Below the pieces are notes generated by a model. It ran no database searches. It was given only the letters and a program-made list of their open reading frames with translations, and was not told the DNA's origin. 64,000 nucleotides of DNA from Micromonospora sonchi. GTDB taxonomy: Bacteria; Actinomycetota; Actinomycetes; Mycobacteriales; Micromonosporaceae. The DNA lies in assembly GCF_014646235.1 (NCBI RefSeq), contig NZ_BMNB01000025.1, positions 1 to 64,000 of the forward strand, read 5' to 3'. Made by a program: the position numbers and the translations under genes. Shown in pieces: positions 26,232 through 34,759 of the stretch; positions within the stretch are counted from its first letter, which is position 1, and every line of letters starts with the position of its first letter.

Positions 26232-27158
26232 GTGCCGTTCACGGGGAGTCACATCGCGGCTGTGCTGCCGTTGACGCGGTCAGCGCGGCTGGTGCCATCG
26301 GCCCTGGTGATCGGGAGCATGGCTCCTGATTTTCCCTACTATCTGCCGCTGCCGCTGCCGGTGACGGCGACCCTGACCCACTCGCTCGTCGGCGTCCTCA
26401 GCGTCGACGTGGTGCTGGGTGTCGGGGCGATGATCCTCTGGCACGAGCTGCTGGCCCGCTTTCTGACCGCCATCTCACCAACCCGGCTGCGCGAACGCCT
26501 ACCTTCGCCCAGACGTCGGCGTCAATGGTCGGCCGGTCATACGGCGATGCTGATCGTTTCCCTGGTGATCGGTGCGCTCACGCACGTGCTGTGGGACTCG
26601 TTCACGCACAACGGGATGTGGGGCGCCGCCCACATCGGCTGGTTGGCTGAATCGCACCTCGGCACGCCGGGCTATCGCTGGATACAGCGCGCGAGCACCG
26701 TCGTCGGCGCCGCCGTGATCATGGTCTGGCTGCTCCGATGGTGGCGCAGGCAGTCGCCCGTGCCCGAGCAACGGCCGCCCGCCAATCAGGTACTCGTGGT
26801 GGCCGCCTGGCTGGCCATCGGGCTCGCCGCCGCCAGCGGTGTCGCCCTGGCCGCCGCCGAGGACGTGACACCTCAGCGAATGGTGTTCCTAGCCGTCACC
26901 CAGGCCTGCGGTGCCGGTTCAACGGTCGCGATCGTCCTCGCCGCCTGCTACGCCGTCCTGGCCCGGCACGACCAACGGCCCGATGCTCGACCGGCGGCAT
27001 CCGCCCCGGTTCCACAGCCAAGGCAGGCACATCGATCGTCAGCTGGCCGAACGTCAACTCCGGCAGGGCATCCACCCGGAACATCCTCGCGTGGCGCGGG
27101 ACGCACCACCGATCCATCGGCCGCCGCCACGCCCGACGCTACCGATCCACACGCCTGA
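26232..27158 (+). CDS. DUF4184 family membrane protein
   Basis: A 308-residue membrane protein of the DUF4184 family, recognisable by its start PFTGSHIAAVLPL and SALVIGSMAPDFPYYLPLPL, where an Asp and His cluster (APDF, THSLVG, THVLWDSFTH) recalls the metal-dependent hydrolase-like YdjM/LexA-regulated membrane family. Six or so hydrophobic segments follow to residue 245; the last 60 residues are polar, Pro/Ala-rich and unlike the family. The GTG at 26232 has GGGAGG upstream. The stop is only about 15 bp from the inferred edge of the IS607-type element, and the tail is antisense to the end of the tnpB frame. Confidence 0.78.
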   Translation: MPFTGSHIAAVLPLTRSARLVPSALVIGSMAPDFPYYLPLPLPVTATLTHSLVGVLSVDVVLGVGAMILWHELLARFLTAISPTRLRERLPSPRRRRQWSAGHTAMLIVSLVIGALTHVLWDSFTHNGMWGAAHIGWLAESHLGTPGYRWIQRASTVVGAAVIMVWLLRWWRRQSPVPEQRPPANQVLVVAAWLAIGLAAASGVALAAAEDVTPQRMVFLAVTQACGAGSTVAIVLAACYAVLARHDQRPDARPAASAPVPQPRQAHRSSAGRTSTPAGHPPGTSSRGAGRTTDPSAAATPDATDPHA

Positions 27159-28552
27159 CAAACCGTTACCTTCCAGTGCGCTTTGGTGAGCACACGATCG
27201 ATAGTCCTGCCTTGCGGCGGGACGGTCCCGGTCTGACCCGCTGATGCGGTGCCGGGTTCACGTTTCGCGGCCACCTGCCCGCGTACGCGGGTCTTCTGGT
27301 CGGCTCCACGTGCTGCCACCGGGCCACTCCCGGCGGTGTCGAACTGCGCCGCCAGGGCGGCCAGGTTCAGTGCGGCGTTGCGGTCCCGGTCGATGACCAG
27401 ACCGCACACCTCACAGGCGAACTCACGCTCGTGCAGGGCGAGCTTGGTTTTCACCGCGCCGCAGCCCGAGCAGGTCTTCGAGGACGGATACCAGCGGTCG
27501 GCCACGAGGAGCCCTGCGCCGTTCCAGGTGGCCTTGTACGCCAACTGGCGGCGGATCTCGGCGAATCCGGCGTCAGCGATGTGCCGGGCGAGCTTGCGGT
27601 TGGCGAGCATGCCGGTCACGTTCAGGTCTTCGACCACGATCGTGCCGTACGTCGTGGCGAGTCGGGTGGTGAGCTTGTGCAGGCCGTCACGACGTAGGTT
27701 CGCCACCCGGGCGTGCGCGCGGCCGAGCCGGGCCGCTGCCCGCTCCCATCGCTTCGACGCGCGTTGGCCGGTGCTCCGGTCTGGGCCGGCCTTGCGAGAC
27801 AGCGCCCGGCCGAGTGCCCGCATGCGCCGCTGCCCGGCCACGAGGTGGCGCGGGTTGCCGACCATCTCTCCGGTTGACAGCACAGCGAGGTGCTTGATCC
27901 CGACGTCGACACCGACCACCGCGCCCGGCCGTGCCGGGCCGCGTTCGGCGCGTTCGACCTCGACGGTGAACGACACGTGCCAGCGCCCGCCGTCGCGTCG
28001 CACCGTGGCGGACATGATCCGCGCCGCGCCTGCTTCGAGGCGACGACCGAGTTTGCGTGCTGACTCGTGCAGCTTCAACCGCCCCAGCCGCGGCAGGACG
28101 ACGTGCATCCGGTCGGGCTCGACGCGGATCGCGCCGGTGGTGAACCGCACCGATGCTGTGGTGCGGCGGCGGGACTTGAACCGAGGAAACCCAACCGGCC
28201 GTCCGGCGCGTTTCCCCGTGCGGGAATCGGCCCAGTTCTTCAAGCCGCGCGCGAGGGCGTCGAGGCCGGTGTTGAACGCCTCCTTGGACACCTCAGCCCA
28301 CCACGGCGCAACGTCGGGCTTGGCGGCGTTCCACGCCTTGCGCAGGCCCGCGAGGGACCACGACAGCGACGGTGTCAGTCGCTCGTCCGGCACGCCGTAC
28401 GAGCGCTCGGCCGTGCGCTGGTCCATCACAGCTTTGACCTTCGCGAGCGCCCAGTTGTGCGCGACCCGGGCGGCCCCGGCGTGCGCCAGGACGTCCCGCT
28501 CCTGGCCCGCGGTGAGATCGAGCGCAAATCGGTACGCCTGGACCGTCTTCAC
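26948..28552 (-). CDS. tnpB: TnpB RNA-guided nuclease of IS607-type element, with C-terminal read-through
   Basis: A 534-residue TnpB. The RuvC-like catalytic residues are all present: Asp in GVDVGIKHLAV, Glu in IVVEDLNVTGM and Asp in DRDRNAALNLA. The zinc finger between the last two (CSGCG ... CEVCG) is intact. TnpB proteins use an RNA from the element's right end to cut DNA next to a TAM and help keep the element in place. The family core ends near VLTKAH; here the codon after it is TGG (27173-27175) and the frame runs on for about 75 residues into sequence antisense to the DUF4184 gene. The native stop seems lost at the element edge. The GTG start overlaps the truncated tnpA stop. Confidence 0.88.
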   Translation of the reverse strand: MKTVQAYRFALDLTAGQERDVLAHAGAARVAHNWALAKVKAVMDQRTAERSYGVPDERLTPSLSWSLAGLRKAWNAAKPDVAPWWAEVSKEAFNTGLDALARGLKNWADSRTGKRAGRPVGFPRFKSRRRTTASVRFTTGAIRVEPDRMHVVLPRLGRLKLHESARKLGRRLEAGAARIMSATVRRDGGRWHVSFTVEVERAERGPARPGAVVGVDVGIKHLAVLSTGEMVGNPRHLVAGQRRMRALGRALSRKAGPDRSTGQRASKRWERAAARLGRAHARVANLRRDGLHKLTTRLATTYGTIVVEDLNVTGMLANRKLARHIADAGFAEIRRQLAYKATWNGAGLLVADRWYPSSKTCSGCGAVKTKLALHEREFACEVCGLVIDRDRNAALNLAALAAQFDTAGSGPVAARGADQKTRVRGQVAAKREPGTASAGQTGTVPPQGRTIDRVLTKAHWKVTVCQACGSVASGVAAADGSVVRPAPREDVPGGCPAGVDVRPADDRCACLGCGTGADAAGRASGRWSCRARTA

Positions 28553-28885
28553 GCCAAACCCTCAATCTTCTCGCGATGTCCGCTGAGCGCCGAACCGACC
28601 TCGGTCACCACCCGCGACACGACAAGATGCTGCCCGGTAGCCCAGGTGGTGACCCGGGCAACCTGCCAGTCCAGGTCGGGTTTCTGATCAGCCGACGACA
28701 CCCGGGCGTACACCACGGTCTGCCCGGTATCGATGGCCACGCCGGTCAGCGGTTCACCGACCATAACCAGCCGGCCAAGCCGGTACGCGGGAACAGGCAG
28801 CCTCCCGGACTCGTATCGCCGACGCGCGGTCACGTACGAGATACCCGTGGCCACTGCCCACTCCTTCAGATTCACGATGCCAACT
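27170..28885 (-). mobile_element. IS607-type insertion element with intact tnpB and truncated tnpA
   Basis: The element comprises a tnpA remnant and a tnpB gene in the usual order. Edges are estimates: the right edge near 27172 is where the TnpB family sequence ends, and the left edge is just upstream of the tnpA start codon near 28880. IS607 elements move by a serine recombinase without terminal inverted repeats, and none are seen. With TnpA truncated the element could not move by itself, whereas TnpB and a guide RNA could still be active. Confidence 0.7.
28549..28875 (-). pseudogene. tnpA: truncated IS607 serine recombinase TnpA
   Basis: A 108-residue frame with the MerR-like N-terminal DNA-binding part (MNLKEWAVATGISYVTARRRYESGRLP) and the start of the serine recombinase domain including the catalytic Ser (VVYARVSSADQK). 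It stops after EVGSALSGHREKIEGLA. Family members continue for about 90 residues with the rest of the catalytic domain (the DRFARFG region and C-terminal helix), all missing. The stop overlaps the tnpB start by 4 bp, so the deletion probably fused the middle of tnpA to its last codons. Confidence 0.75.
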
Positions 28886-29029
28886 ACAGCCCACTATTGA
28901 GCACTATTGACGACCGACACGCCAGCAGTTGTCACCCCCTCACACGCCGACGACGCCCTTCGAAGGCGTCTTCGCGGGCGAGCCTGGTGGTCAGCCCGAG
29001 GTGCTCGACACGGAGCGCCCTACCCGGCA

Positions 29030-30073
29030 TCACCGGGGCGAGCTCTCGATTTCCTCGCGCTCCGCCCTGGTCTGTCGTGCGGGGGCGATGCGCTGTGCTC
29101 GGTACACGAACGCGGTGACCGCAGCGATGAACACCAGGAGCCCGATCCAGACCATGGTGCGCGTGACGTTGAGTCCGGCGCCGCCGACGCCGAGAGTGCG
29201 CCCGCCGTCACGCCCACTGGCGGCCACGGCGAGCACCATGACGATGGTCGCCGCGGCGCAACTGCGGGCCACGGCGCGTCCCAACAGGTCGAGCCTGCGC
29301 TGTCCGGGTCGGCGCGCCGGTGCCAGCAGCCTGGTCAGCAGCAGTGCGGCGACGGGCAGTTGGAGCAGCCAGACGCTAGTGCGGAACCAGCCGTCGTACC
29401 ACACGTTCGTGCCGTACAGCAGGGTGTGCCAGACGCTGAGGACGTACACCACCAGGATCGAGGCGTGCAGCACCCGCCAGGTCCGCGCGCCGATCGACCT
29501 GCGCGCATAGAAGGCGAGGCCGAGCGGGATGGCCAGGTAGAAGGCGAGCAGCCCGATGAAGATGGCGACCTTTCCCGTGCCGCTGGCATACGCCCCCGGG
29601 ACGAACGTGTCGACGAAGGCACTCCAGGTCCGCCCGCCCCAGCCGCGTCGGTCCTCGTTCTCGCGGACGAATTCGGCGAACAGCCAGAACGCGTGGCCGA
29701 ACATCAGCGCGATGGTGGTGAGGCTGGTGGTCCGGTGCCACTTCTCGATCCGGGCGACGGAGACCGGCAGCCAGCCGAGGCGACGGCTGGAGCGGAGCAG
29801 CCCCAGCATCACTGTGATCCACGCCCACAGCAAGGCCGACCACCCGAACGCCTCGCACATCCAGTACATCCAGTACCTGTCGGCGTCAGCCAGCATCGGC
29901 ATCACCTGCAGCGTCATGGACACACCGGAATCGATGCGCCGGTAGAGCCAGACGAAGATGACCAGGGTGATCACGAGCGCCGCGGTGGCGTCGGCCAGGG
30001 CGGCGCGAAGGTCCTGACGGAACGCGAGGAAGTCGAACCACTGTGGTTGGCAAATCTTTTGGACGTCGGACAC
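29030..30073 (-). CDS. ferric reductase-like transmembrane protein
   Basis: A 347-residue membrane protein with seven to eight hydrophobic segments. Paired histidines lie in RIEKWHRTTSLTTIALMFGHAFW and TWRVLHASILVVYVLSVWHTLLYG, the arrangement that holds two b-type haems in the ferric reductase/cytochrome b-like domain. No FAD or NAD(P)H-binding domain is attached, so electrons must come from a partner protein. The GTG at 30073 is chosen because GAGGAGG lies 5 nt upstream; ATG 30097 is an alternative. No partner reductase is adjacent. Confidence 0.8.
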   Translation of the reverse strand: MSDVQKICQPQWFDFLAFRQDLRAALADATAALVITLVIFVWLYRRIDSGVSMTLQVMPMLADADRYWMYWMCEAFGWSALLWAWITVMLGLLRSSRRLGWLPVSVARIEKWHRTTSLTTIALMFGHAFWLFAEFVRENEDRRGWGGRTWSAFVDTFVPGAYASGTGKVAIFIGLLAFYLAIPLGLAFYARRSIGARTWRVLHASILVVYVLSVWHTLLYGTNVWYDGWFRTSVWLLQLPVAALLLTRLLAPARRPGQRRLDLLGRAVARSCAAATIVMVLAVAASGRDGGRTLGVGGAGLNVTRTMVWIGLLVFIAAVTAFVYRAQRIAPARQTRAEREEIESSPR

Positions 30074-30267
30074 CAAAGCCTCCTCAACGACCGACATCGA
30101 TCTTCCGGGCGAGGCTAACAAAAGATCACCGACAATCACAGTGAGCGATGCCCGGCGGCTCAAGGGGGCCGTCGGTGACCGGCCAGCGGTGGCGTACGCG
30201 ATCTATGCTTCCGCCGTGGGCCGTCGCCCTACCTGGCGCCGGCGCGACGGCGGGGGAGGCCGGGCCG

Positions 30268-32751
30268 ATGGGAATATCGACACTGGTCGTATCGCTGACC
30301 CGGCCGGGCGCGTACAGAGCAATCGGGGCGGCGGTGGCGGCTGCGCCGCACGACGCGGTGATCGTGGTGGAGCCGGGTCATTACGACGGCCAGGTCGCGG
30401 TGTGGGCGAAGGCAGTCACCATCCGGGCGGCCCTACCGACTGGGCCACCAGTGGTGGTGGAAAGCCGCGACGCCGCACCTGTGGTCTACTGCGAGGACGC
30501 GCAGGTCACGCTGCAGGGCCTCTTGTTACGCACGTGGAGTTCCGAGGCACCCGCCACCGTTTCGACGGTCCGTGGGACCTTGACCTTGGAGTCGTGCACC
30601 ATCACCGGGCAGGCGGACTGCGCCGTGATCAGCGAACGGGGCACGGCGTACCTGCAAGGCTGTCACATCAGCGGAATGCGTCGCGGGGTGGCTTTCATCG
30701 ATGCTGGCGGTGGTGTCGAGCACTGCCGGTTGTGGGACCTCGACGAGTACGCCGTGCTGTCTAAACGGGATAGCCATCCAACCGTGCGACACTGCCATGT
30801 CCAGGACGTCGGCCAGGGCTTCGAGGCGTTCGAGGGCGGCCGCGGCGCGGTGGAGGACTGCCAGTTCACCGGCGTACGGCAGGCAGCCGTGATGGCAAGC
30901 TCTCGTTCTCATCCCACGGTAAGACGTTGCCGTGTCTCTGGCGGCCGGGGCAGTGGGCTGACGTTCAGTGGGTCGGCCAGCGGGCAGGTCGAGGACTGCG
31001 AGCTGACGGATCTGGAGGGTTGCGGCGTTGAGGTTTCTGGCGGCGCGGAGCCGGACATCCGCCGCTGCCTCATCGACCGGGTGGGCCGCAACGGGATCCA
31101 CATCAACGGCTCGCGCGGTACCTTCTCCGACTGCACCGTTACCGCCAGTCGGCTGCCTGCGGTCGCCGTGATCGACGGGGCGGCACCGCGAGTTGATGGC
31201 GCCGTGCTGCGAGGTGCGCAGGAGGACGCACTGCTGATCCGGGCCGCCGCCGGCCAGTATGCCAACCTCGAGATCTCGAACCCGGGCCGGTACGCCGTTG
31301 TGGTGCAGGGCGGTGGTCCGGTCTTTACGGACCTGACGGTCACGGGCGGCGAGGGCGGAATTGTACTCGACGGTGCCCTTGATGCGGACGTCCGGATCGT
31401 GGGTGCCACCGTACGGGGCGCATCGAAGGCCGGAATTGCCGCTGGGGGCCCCGGCCGGCTCGCCGGCACAGCGGTGCAACTGGCGGACGCGCTCGTGGGC
31501 CTGGTCGGGACCGAGACGACCTCGATCAGCCTTACCGACTCGACGATCTCCGGCACGGCAGCCGGGGTCATCGGGACGGGCCAGGCCAGTCTGCGCCTCG
31601 AACGCAGCACGGTCAGCGGCAGGGACGGGTCGGGGGTGGTGCTGCGGGAGCAGTCCCGGCTGGAGATGCGGACGGGCACCGTACGCGACTGCGGCAGCGA
31701 CGGCGTGCAGGTGGAGACCGACGGCCCGGTACTGATTAATCAGTGCGAGTTCATCAACGTCACCGGCGAGCCAGTACGGGACGCGGACCGACCACTCGTG
31801 TCGGTCCGCGCCCCGCAATCGCCCGACGATTCCGACAAGCCGACCTCGATCGGCTCCGCAGCCAGCGGCGACGCCACCGGCCGCGACGGCGATCCAGATC
31901 GCCGCGACGCGGATCGCCCAGGAGGCGGTGCTGACGCCGGCGTCGACGCCATGCTGGCGGAACTGGATGCCATGATCGGCTTGGCGGCGGTCAAGCGTGA
32001 GGTGCGAACCCTGGTTCACCTGATCCGGGTGAGTGAGCAGCGGCGGAAGGCCAACCTGCCGGTGCTGCCGTTCAGCCGGCATCTCGTCTTCACCGGGCCG
32101 CCGGGCACCGGCAAGACGACCGTCGCACGCATCTATGGGCGGCTGCTCGCCCACCTCGGCATGCTGCCAAAAGGGCAGGTCGTCGAGGTAGCGCGGGTCG
32201 ATCTGGTGGGTGAATACCTGGGCAGCACCGCGCTGAAAACCGCTGCGGTCTTCGAGCGGGCGCTCGGCGGCGTGCTCTTCGTGGACGAGGCCTACACGCT
32301 CGCCCGCCAGTTCGGCACCACCTCAGACTACGGCTTGGAAGCAATCGACACCCTGGTCAAGCTGATCGAGGACCGCCGCGACCAGGTAGTGGTGATTGTC
32401 GCCGGTTACCCCGCCGAGATGGAGCAGTTCCTGGCCACCAACCCCGGCCTCGCATCAAGGTTCACCAAGACCATCGAGTTCGTCGACTACACCCCCGATG
32501 AACTGCTCGCCATCGTCTCCGGGCTAGCCGGCCAGCACGGGTACGACCTGACGGAATCGACCGCCGTCGCCCTGCTGGACCGGCTCTGCGAGGCCGTCCG
32601 CGACCCCGACTTCGGCAACGGGCGCGGAGCACGGAAGCTGTTCGGTGCCATGATCGAACGGCAAGCTGGGCGGCTTGCCGATATACCGGCACCGACAACG
32701 GAGCAACTCCGGCTGCTGCTGCCGGTGGACATCCCGCCGACGGGCAACTGA
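30268..32751 (+). CDS. fusion of right-handed beta-helix domain and CbbX/EccA-type AAA+ ATPase
   Basis: An 827-residue protein. Residues 15-520 are a right-handed parallel beta-helix, seen as about 22-residue turns with repeated patterns such as PTVRHCHVQDVG and PTVRRCRVSGG. A polar, Asp-rich linker (525-565) leads to an AAA+ ATPase of the CbbX/SpoVK/EccA type: ELDAMIGLAAVKREV, Walker A TGPPGTGKTT near residue 608, Walker B GVLFVDEAYTL near 668 and sensor 2 NGRGARKLF. The ATPase probably remodels protein complexes while the beta-helix recognises a polymer or protein. GGGGGAGG lies 8 nt before the ATG. No ESX or Rubisco genes are near, so the substrate is unknown. Confidence 0.88.
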   Translation: MGISTLVVSLTRPGAYRAIGAAVAAAPHDAVIVVEPGHYDGQVAVWAKAVTIRAALPTGPPVVVESRDAAPVVYCEDAQVTLQGLLLRTWSSEAPATVSTVRGTLTLESCTITGQADCAVISERGTAYLQGCHISGMRRGVAFIDAGGGVEHCRLWDLDEYAVLSKRDSHPTVRHCHVQDVGQGFEAFEGGRGAVEDCQFTGVRQAAVMASSRSHPTVRRCRVSGGRGSGLTFSGSASGQVEDCELTDLEGCGVEVSGGAEPDIRRCLIDRVGRNGIHINGSRGTFSDCTVTASRLPAVAVIDGAAPRVDGAVLRGAQEDALLIRAAAGQYANLEISNPGRYAVVVQGGGPVFTDLTVTGGEGGIVLDGALDADVRIVGATVRGASKAGIAAGGPGRLAGTAVQLADALVGLVGTETTSISLTDSTISGTAAGVIGTGQASLRLERSTVSGRDGSGVVLREQSRLEMRTGTVRDCGSDGVQVETDGPVLINQCEFINVTGEPVRDADRPLVSVRAPQSPDDSDKPTSIGSAASGDATGRDGDPDRRDADRPGGGADAGVDAMLAELDAMIGLAAVKREVRTLVHLIRVSEQRRKANLPVLPFSRHLVFTGPPGTGKTTVARIYGRLLAHLGMLPKGQVVEVARVDLVGEYLGSTALKTAAVFERALGGVLFVDEAYTLARQFGTTSDYGLEAIDTLVKLIEDRRDQVVVIVAGYPAEMEQFLATNPGLASRFTKTIEFVDYTPDELLAIVSGLAGQHGYDLTESTAVALLDRLCEAVRDPDFGNGRGARKLFGAMIERQAGRLADIPAPTTEQLRLLLPVDIPPTGN

Positions 32752-32910
32752 ACCCACTGCCTCCGGCAAGACGTCTCGAATGTCTCACAACCCCTCACAC
32801 GCGGGTGGCTCTCCCCGCGCTTCGGGCAGGCTGGGCACTCCGTCCGGCAGGGTCCGTCCACGTCTGTGACCTCGAACGGCCGGCTGCCGACACCCTGGCA
32901 AACTTCCGCT

Positions 32911-33129
32911 ATGCCGTCTGAACCGGAATCCTGGACGATCAGGCACTTCTCACAAGCGAACCCGGTCGGCCCCGGCCAGGACAGCGTCTCCGCGCTGCTC
33001 CGCCGCATCGCGGACAGCATCGATGAGCGGCCTGGTATCGAGGTCCAGGACGTCGTCCTGCACAGCGAGGTGACTGCCGACGGCGACTGGTGGTCGGCCA
33101 CCGTCTACTTTCACGACCGGTCGGTTTAA
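32911..33129 (+). CDS. small conserved actinobacterial protein
   Basis: A 72-residue protein with the pattern ESWTIRHFSQANPVGPGQDSVSALLRRIADSIDERPGIEVQDVVLHSEVT ending in DGDWWSATVYFHD, a short alpha/beta fold that I recall as a conserved hypothetical in actinobacteria. No function is known. The ATG at 32911 begins just before the conserved part; a GTG at 32866 is an alternative. No Shine-Dalgarno is clear. Confidence 0.6.
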   Translation: MPSEPESWTIRHFSQANPVGPGQDSVSALLRRIADSIDERPGIEVQDVVLHSEVTADGDWWSATVYFHDRSV

Positions 33130-33152
33130 CGAAATCCGGTCAGGCTAGTGCC

Positions 33153-33310
33153 TCATTCGCCGCAGTTGTCGTACCTGTCCCGGCTGCCGAAAACCGCATC
33201 CCCCTTGTAGTACCGCACGTAACCTCTACGCAGCGGCCGGCCGCTCTGTACTTCACTGCGGCGTAGTACTTGTAGTCGCCATAGTCGGTAATGGAGCCCT
33301 CCACGGCGTA
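33153..33310 (-). pseudogene. C-terminal remnant of a secreted Tyr-rich protein, frameshifted
   Basis: On the minus strand the sequence reads YAVEGSITDYGDYKYYAAV and RCVEV in one frame and then YYKGDAVFGSRDRYDNCGE followed by a stop in another. The pattern of aromatic residues and single cysteines is like the extracellular C-terminal domain of small secreted actinobacterial proteins. No start or signal peptide remains. The call depends on joining two frames and is tentative. Confidence 0.35.
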
Positions 33311-33311
33311 G

Positions 33312-33383
33312 ATGGGTCGTCATCGCTACCGCGCCCTGGTCGCGCTGACTGTCGGTACTGGCCTGCGGTGGGGCGAGTGCACT
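33312..33383 (+). pseudogene. tyrosine integrase fragment
   Basis: The plus strand encodes HRYRALVALTVGTGLRWGEC, which corresponds to the beginning of the catalytic domain of tyrosine integrases (the TGLRxGE motif carries the first catalytic Arg). The similarity stops after about 24 residues. It is a scar of a former integrative element; it lies next to other gene fragments. Confidence 0.45.
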
Positions 33384-33469
33384 CGTCCTCGCGGTGAGGG
33401 CTCACTCGGCGTTACTTACTTCTCCGCCTTGGCGGGTTATTGGAGCGCGCCATGGCGCGGCAAGCCAGC

Positions 33470-34402
33470 TCAGGATGTGTGGCGCAGGAGTGCTTCCACC
33501 GCCACCGGCCAGGCCCTCCGCGGCAGGCCCTGACCGATGCCGCGCAACGTGAGCAGTGCGGCGCCGGGGATCTCCTCGGCCAGCGCCACGCCGTTCCCGT
33601 ACGGGAAGAACGGGTCCTCGTCGCCATGCACCACCAGCGTCGGCACGGCAATCTCGCCCAACCGCTCACGCCACCGGGGCCGGCAGTCGACAGCGGCGAA
33701 CATGCTACCCAGGTGACTGGCACGCTGCGCCTTCGCCGTCCGTCCCGCCCGGTCGAAGACGAGCCCGGCACCGACGCGTGCGTCCGCCTCGTCGAATCCT
33801 CGCGTGCCTGACATCAGCCTTGCGGCTCCGGCCATGTAATCGATGACGCTGTCGCGATCGGTCCAGTCCGGCTCCGGACGGCCGAACATCTCCGCCATCA
33901 TCTCCGGCGTGTGGTCGGGCAAATCGAGATCCACCGGACCAGGAGCGACGGGCCGGGTGGAAATCAGCGTCAGCGACGCAACCTGGTCAGGGTGGTCCAG
34001 CGCAAGCAGTTGCGCGACGAGGCCGCCGACGCCGAGCCCGACCACGTGCGTACCCCTCAGCTCCAGTGCCACCAGCAGCTCCGCCGCATCGGTCACCAGA
34101 TCACGCAGGTCGTAGGCGGGCGCGTCAGGATCGACGAACGTCGACTGGCCCGCATCTCGCAGGTCATAACGCACCACATAGCGCCAACCAGCTGATCTCT
34201 CCCGATAGCAGGTTCGTCGCCGGTGGGCGGCCGACGCCCATCGCTCCCGGTTTTTCCTCGTCTCGCTGTGGACACGGAATAGACCAGCCGGGTCGCGAGA
34301 TTTCATCGGCCCCGCCTGCGCAAGAAGCCGTTGCTTCGCCGCCTCCCGCTCGGCCGCCTGGAACTGCTCGCCCCGGCTCCCGGACGAAGAGTTCTCGCTC
34401 AT
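33470..34402 (-). CDS. degenerate alpha/beta-hydrolase-like protein with foreign N-terminus
   Basis: A 310-residue open frame. From residue 75 on it follows an alpha/beta hydrolase (RYVVRYDLRDAGQSTF, then VVHGDEDPFFPYG), but the nucleophile elbow GxSxG reads GLGVGG (Ser to Gly, GGC for AGC) and the catalytic His region GxGHxLP reads GIGQGLP (His to Gln). The first hydrolase strands and oxyanion-hole region are absent and replaced by a polar start (MSENSSSGSRGEQFQAAERE) of unknown origin, with a good GGAGG before the ATG. The frame is open, yet it cannot be a working hydrolase. It is either a decaying fusion or a protein with a non-enzymatic role. Confidence 0.6.
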   Translation of the reverse strand: MSENSSSGSRGEQFQAAEREAAKQRLLAQAGPMKSRDPAGLFRVHSETRKNRERWASAAHRRRTCYRERSAGWRYVVRYDLRDAGQSTFVDPDAPAYDLRDLVTDAAELLVALELRGTHVVGLGVGGLVAQLLALDHPDQVASLTLISTRPVAPGPVDLDLPDHTPEMMAEMFGRPEPDWTDRDSVIDYMAGAARLMSGTRGFDEADARVGAGLVFDRAGRTAKAQRASHLGSMFAAVDCRPRWRERLGEIAVPTLVVHGDEDPFFPYGNGVALAEEIPGAALLTLRGIGQGLPRRAWPVAVEALLRHTS

Positions 34403-34690
34403 GCCCCACCTCCGCTGGTAGGGGCGCGACGATGTGCCCTGGAAGGACCAACAGTGCCCGCCGCATCCCGCTGGCAGGGCGAGTGCACCAGGCGGGCGTC
34501 GTCCGACGTGCTGGGGATGCCCTCGGCGATCAGGTATTGCTTGGTGATCGCCTTGCGCGTGGTGCGATGCCACTGTTCCACAGGCGCCGCTGTCGCGGTC
34601 GCCGAAGACCCACCGGTCCTGGCTGGCGGGGTTGAACCGGCCGTAGTACCTGGAGCCCCTGCCGGCAGCTTCCTGAACCCGTCAGGTGCC

Positions 34691-34714
34691 GTTGCTGTCA
34701 GCGGTTGCTATCAG
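34691..34714 (+). repeat. short direct repeat, possible integrase-site remnant
   Basis: GTTGCTGTCAG (34691-34701) and GTTGCTATCAG (34704-34714) are near-identical and 13 bp apart, in a 350-bp stretch (34403-34759) without a confident gene. Short direct repeats of this kind are common beside integrase genes. Together with the integrase fragment at 33312 they may mark a lost element. Confidence 0.3.
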
Positions 34715-34759
34715 GTGTTGCGGACACCCGGCCGGTAGCTAGGGAAGCGGCTGTCGGCC

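Noticed and set aside
30526..32154. A 540-residue minus-strand frame opposite the beta-helix/AAA+ gene
   Set aside because: Shadow of a GC-rich repeat-coding region; composition is low in aliphatic clusters and no start signal is present.
34399..34581. A 60-residue minus-strand frame overlapping the start of the degenerate hydrolase
   Set aside because: Part of it (TRKAITKQYLIAEGIP) looks protein-like, but it ends in low-complexity sequence, has no ribosome binding site and no family; probably debris of a lost element.
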